Assembly: GCA_003024785.1 (NCBI GenBank)
Contig: PUQB01000143.1
Location: 124,001-188,000 of the forward strand
Reading direction: 5' to 3'
Source of the DNA: Selaginella tamariscina
Lineage: Eukaryota; Streptophyta; Lycopodiopsida; Selaginellales; Selaginellaceae
DNA length: 64,000 nt
Below the pieces are notes generated by a model. The model did no database searches, was not told the origin of the DNA, and saw only the letters and a program-made list of their open reading frames with translations. Below are positions 57,440-64,000 of the stretch, piece after piece. Position 1 is the stretch's first letter. Each line of letters opens with the position of its first letter. Both the position numbers and the translations under genes were made by a program.

Positions 57440-58640
57440 CTTGTTTCTCTCAAGAATCACTTTGGTGCTCGACATTTAATTCTTTTGTGTGACCATTCAT
57501 CTGGCCTTGTAAATCCATACAAGCCACATCTCTTATAATAGAACTATCCCTCTTCTTAGTCATAAAGACTAAGAACCCATTAATGTTATCAAAATTGTTT
57601 CTATGCTGCTTAACCATCAACCAATACTTGAACCAGCTCTATCACAAGAATGCATTTCTTAATCCATCTTGTTATCCTAGATAGAAACGGTGAGTCCAAT
57701 GCAAATTAAGTAAAACTGCAACGTCCAAGAGGTCATTAATGAGTTTTATGATTAATTTAGGAATACCCTTACTCTCTTAAATCACTAAAATTAATTAATA
57801 ATTTAACTAAGTAATTTCCCACCCATCAACTTTTCAACCCGAAAGTTTCCTTCAACCAAAGTATTTCTGTATTTTCAGAAATTTTGATCAGATGAATAAT
57901 AATCGTATTTCTTGGTGATTTTTGTATAACCTAAAAATTTACATTTTACAATCATAAGCATGTAAGAGTCCTCCGGACTTTCTTGCACGCTGGTTCATGC
58001 TCTGTGTGCCCTTGATTGCGTGCGGAACGGCTAAACGACTGCTGGTCCACCAGGGCGGCTTGCTAGCGTGCAGCATGTTAGCCAATCTTGTACTCTGTTT
58101 TTGTTTCACAAATACTAAAACCTTTCTTTATTTCACTATTAGATATCAACCTAAGGTAGACTGTGACTTCTGAGTTAATTCCTATATACTTAACACCTAT
58201 TATTATAGAGATCTTTTGTGTTTGCAGTTACACAAACCTACACTTATTACTTGCTGACTCCTTTCCCAAAGAATTTAATAGCCACCTGCATTTGCTCTCT
58301 TTTAACCTCTTCATCTATTTACCTTTTTTTATCATCTGCCTTAAATAGTTACTCCATTCTCCATTATATCCTTACAGGTCTGAATCCAAATTGCTTTTGA
58401 ATTAGTTAATATTATTCCTTCAATTTATTGAAATCAGCGTGAAATCAAATAATTTTTACTTTGGTAGCGTATATATATTGCTCAAATACTCATTCACAAA
58501 GGTGTTCATCAGCATCCACTCGTGAGGGATTCTCATCAAAATTATAAAATATCAAATGACAAGACATTTCCATGAAAATTAAGAGATTGATCTTAAAATT
58601 TTCTTCTTTTCATTTCTTGAAACGCGCAAAAGTGTTGTAA
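57440..58640. other. AT-rich intergenic DNA, no gene seen
   Basis: No frame with recognisable motif; a GC-richer island at 57965-58085 has no identified function. Confidence 0.45.
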
Positions 58641-58717
58641 ATTACTATGAAGTATTATTGGGACAACCCAATGAAATCATTTCTAGATATCGCAGGATGT
58701 GAAAATAATTAGTGTTG

Positions 58718-59050
58718 CTACTTTCTTGGCCTGAAAGGCAAAATGAATGAAACTGTTTTGCCTGGTTTGATACCTGTACAATAACTTGTGAAAGGAGTAG
58801 ACATGTGTATACTGTGTGTGTGTGTGTGTGTGGAGAGAGGGGAGAGAGATTACATTCTTTGAAGCAAGTGTCGGAACAGGACTTAAGAACTCGTTGTTGG
58901 TCTGGTGGATCCAAAACATACCCTATACTTTGTTGTACATCAGAAAGATGATGTGCAATGACAGCTTGACAGACTTGGTGACAAGGTGGCAAACAAGATT
59001 CCTCTCTTGACTGCCCTTCCCCTTTCCACAAGTAAGCGTCACCTGCATGT

Positions 59051-59112
<62 letters not shown>

Positions 59113-59586
59113 CAAATACATTAACACTGATCGTAATGTATGTATAGACTCCCAAAGTACCTTTAGACCAGCAGGGACATCCATGCTCGCTTCAACTATG
59201 TTCATACTGCAAATGAGTAAAAACCACACATAACATATACATAGAGGTTAGTGTATGACTGACCATGTGGAGACTGTGAAACCTTTCTTTCTGGCTACAA
59301 TCTTGCCCTTGACAATCTGCTCGATCAAGTATTTCTTGCTGTAGAGAAACAGAGTAAGTTAGGAAGGGAAAGAAATAGGAAGAACAATTTACACAATGCT
59401 GCCGTAGATGGTGAATGGCTCCACAGGATCAGGTTCAGGTGCAAACTCGAATGCCAAAGCCAGTCTTGGGTTTGCCAGTGTCGCCGCGGCCATTGAGGCC
59501 AACACCACTCTCTTGTTGGCTTTGATTGGCCTTCGCTCCTGGCCGGCAGTGCAACACAGAATTGTCCCACCAGATGCATGTGCCAT
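58718..59586 (-). CDS. Predicted chloroplast protein with conserved cysteines, function unknown
   Basis: Exon 1 (59393-59586) encodes a basic, Ser/Ala-rich targeting-like N-terminus ending NPRLALA, possibly a thylakoid signal, then FAPEPDPVEPFTIYGSIV. Exon 2 (59264-59338) gives KKYLIEQIVKGKIVARKKGF and TVST; exon 3 gives CMNIVEASMDVPAGLK (to 59162); exon 4 GDAYLWKGEGQSREESC, CHQVCQAVIAHHLSDVQQSI, CSDTCFKE; the last exon CIKPGKTVSFILPFRPRK, stop 58718-58720. Six cysteines in CxxxC-like spacing suggest disulfides. I recall similar uncharacterised plastid proteins but not a name. Between exons 3 and 4 the frame closes only if one G is added to the run at 59160-59161. It shares a 45-bp divergent promoter with NUP62. 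Confidence 0.65.
59048..59108. repeat. (GT)n(GA)n microsatellite in an intron
   Basis: GTGT followed by GAGA, about 61 bp, just before exon 4 of the chloroplast protein gene (pyrimidine tract on its coding strand). Confidence 0.95.
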
Positions 59587-59631
59587 TGCTTAAACCCTAG
59601 GGTATCTTTTTAGGGTTCTTGAGAGGGAACG
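59587..59631. promoter_or_regulatory. Divergent promoter between chloroplast protein gene and NUP62
   Basis: Only 45 bp separate the two ATG codons. The stretch contains AAACCCTAGGG, close to the telo-box AAACCCTAA often found near plant transcript starts. Both 5' UTRs must overlap or lie inside the opposite gene. Confidence 0.6.

Positions 59632-64000
<4,369 letters not shown>

Overview
The window is nuclear DNA of a land plant. The genes are plant genes (AXR1, PFP-beta, a DUF620 protein, a TMEM14/FAX protein, NUP62, an ERECTA-like receptor fragment). Introns are mostly about 50-90 nt and one element group looks like a Tcn1/Tf1-type chromovirus. Short introns plus that group suggest a lycophyte such as Selaginella; this is inference, not proof.

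Layout. 1-5262: 5' part of a Ty3/gypsy chromovirus on the minus strand (LTR family B), inserted in an older gypsy element on the plus strand (5268-9908, continuing at 24583). That older element is split again by a complete LTR element of family A (9914-24577, 1.8-kb LTRs, 5-bp target duplication CTAGC, tRNA-Met-like primer site), whose interior has no recognisable gag or pol. Inside it sits a 7.3-kb Mutator-like transposon (13005-20290, 9-bp target duplication GTTGAGAAT) with two divergent genes: a MULE-type transposase (minus) and a spliced gene (plus) that looks like a ParB/sulfiredoxin-like domain joined to the start of a DNA amino-methyltransferase. 24933-32140 holds a solo family-A LTR, a chromodomain-bearing pol fragment of the likely autonomous partner, truncated LTRs, and the C-terminal half of a methyltransferase-like gene cut by another LTR.

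32.8-45.5 kb is the gene island: AXR1 (minus), a decayed copia element, a TMEM14/FAX gene (plus), PFP-beta (minus), DUF620 (minus) and an unrecognised gene (plus). 45.6-48.7 kb carries relics of an ERECTA-family receptor and of a TFIIIC TPR subunit. 49-58 kb is repeat-rich: a hAT-like relic split by a complete second family-B element (50757-56475, target duplication GGTTC/GGTTT). The window ends with a head-to-head pair whose start codons are 45 bp apart: a probable chloroplast protein (minus) and NUP62 (plus, running off the end).

Two points stand out. First, family B appears self-primed: 13 nt just downstream of the 5' LTR are exactly complementary to 13 nt inside the LTR lying about 30 nt after a TATA box. 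Second, several otherwise well-conserved host genes each lack one base in a homopolymer run, which looks like base-call or assembly error rather than gene death.
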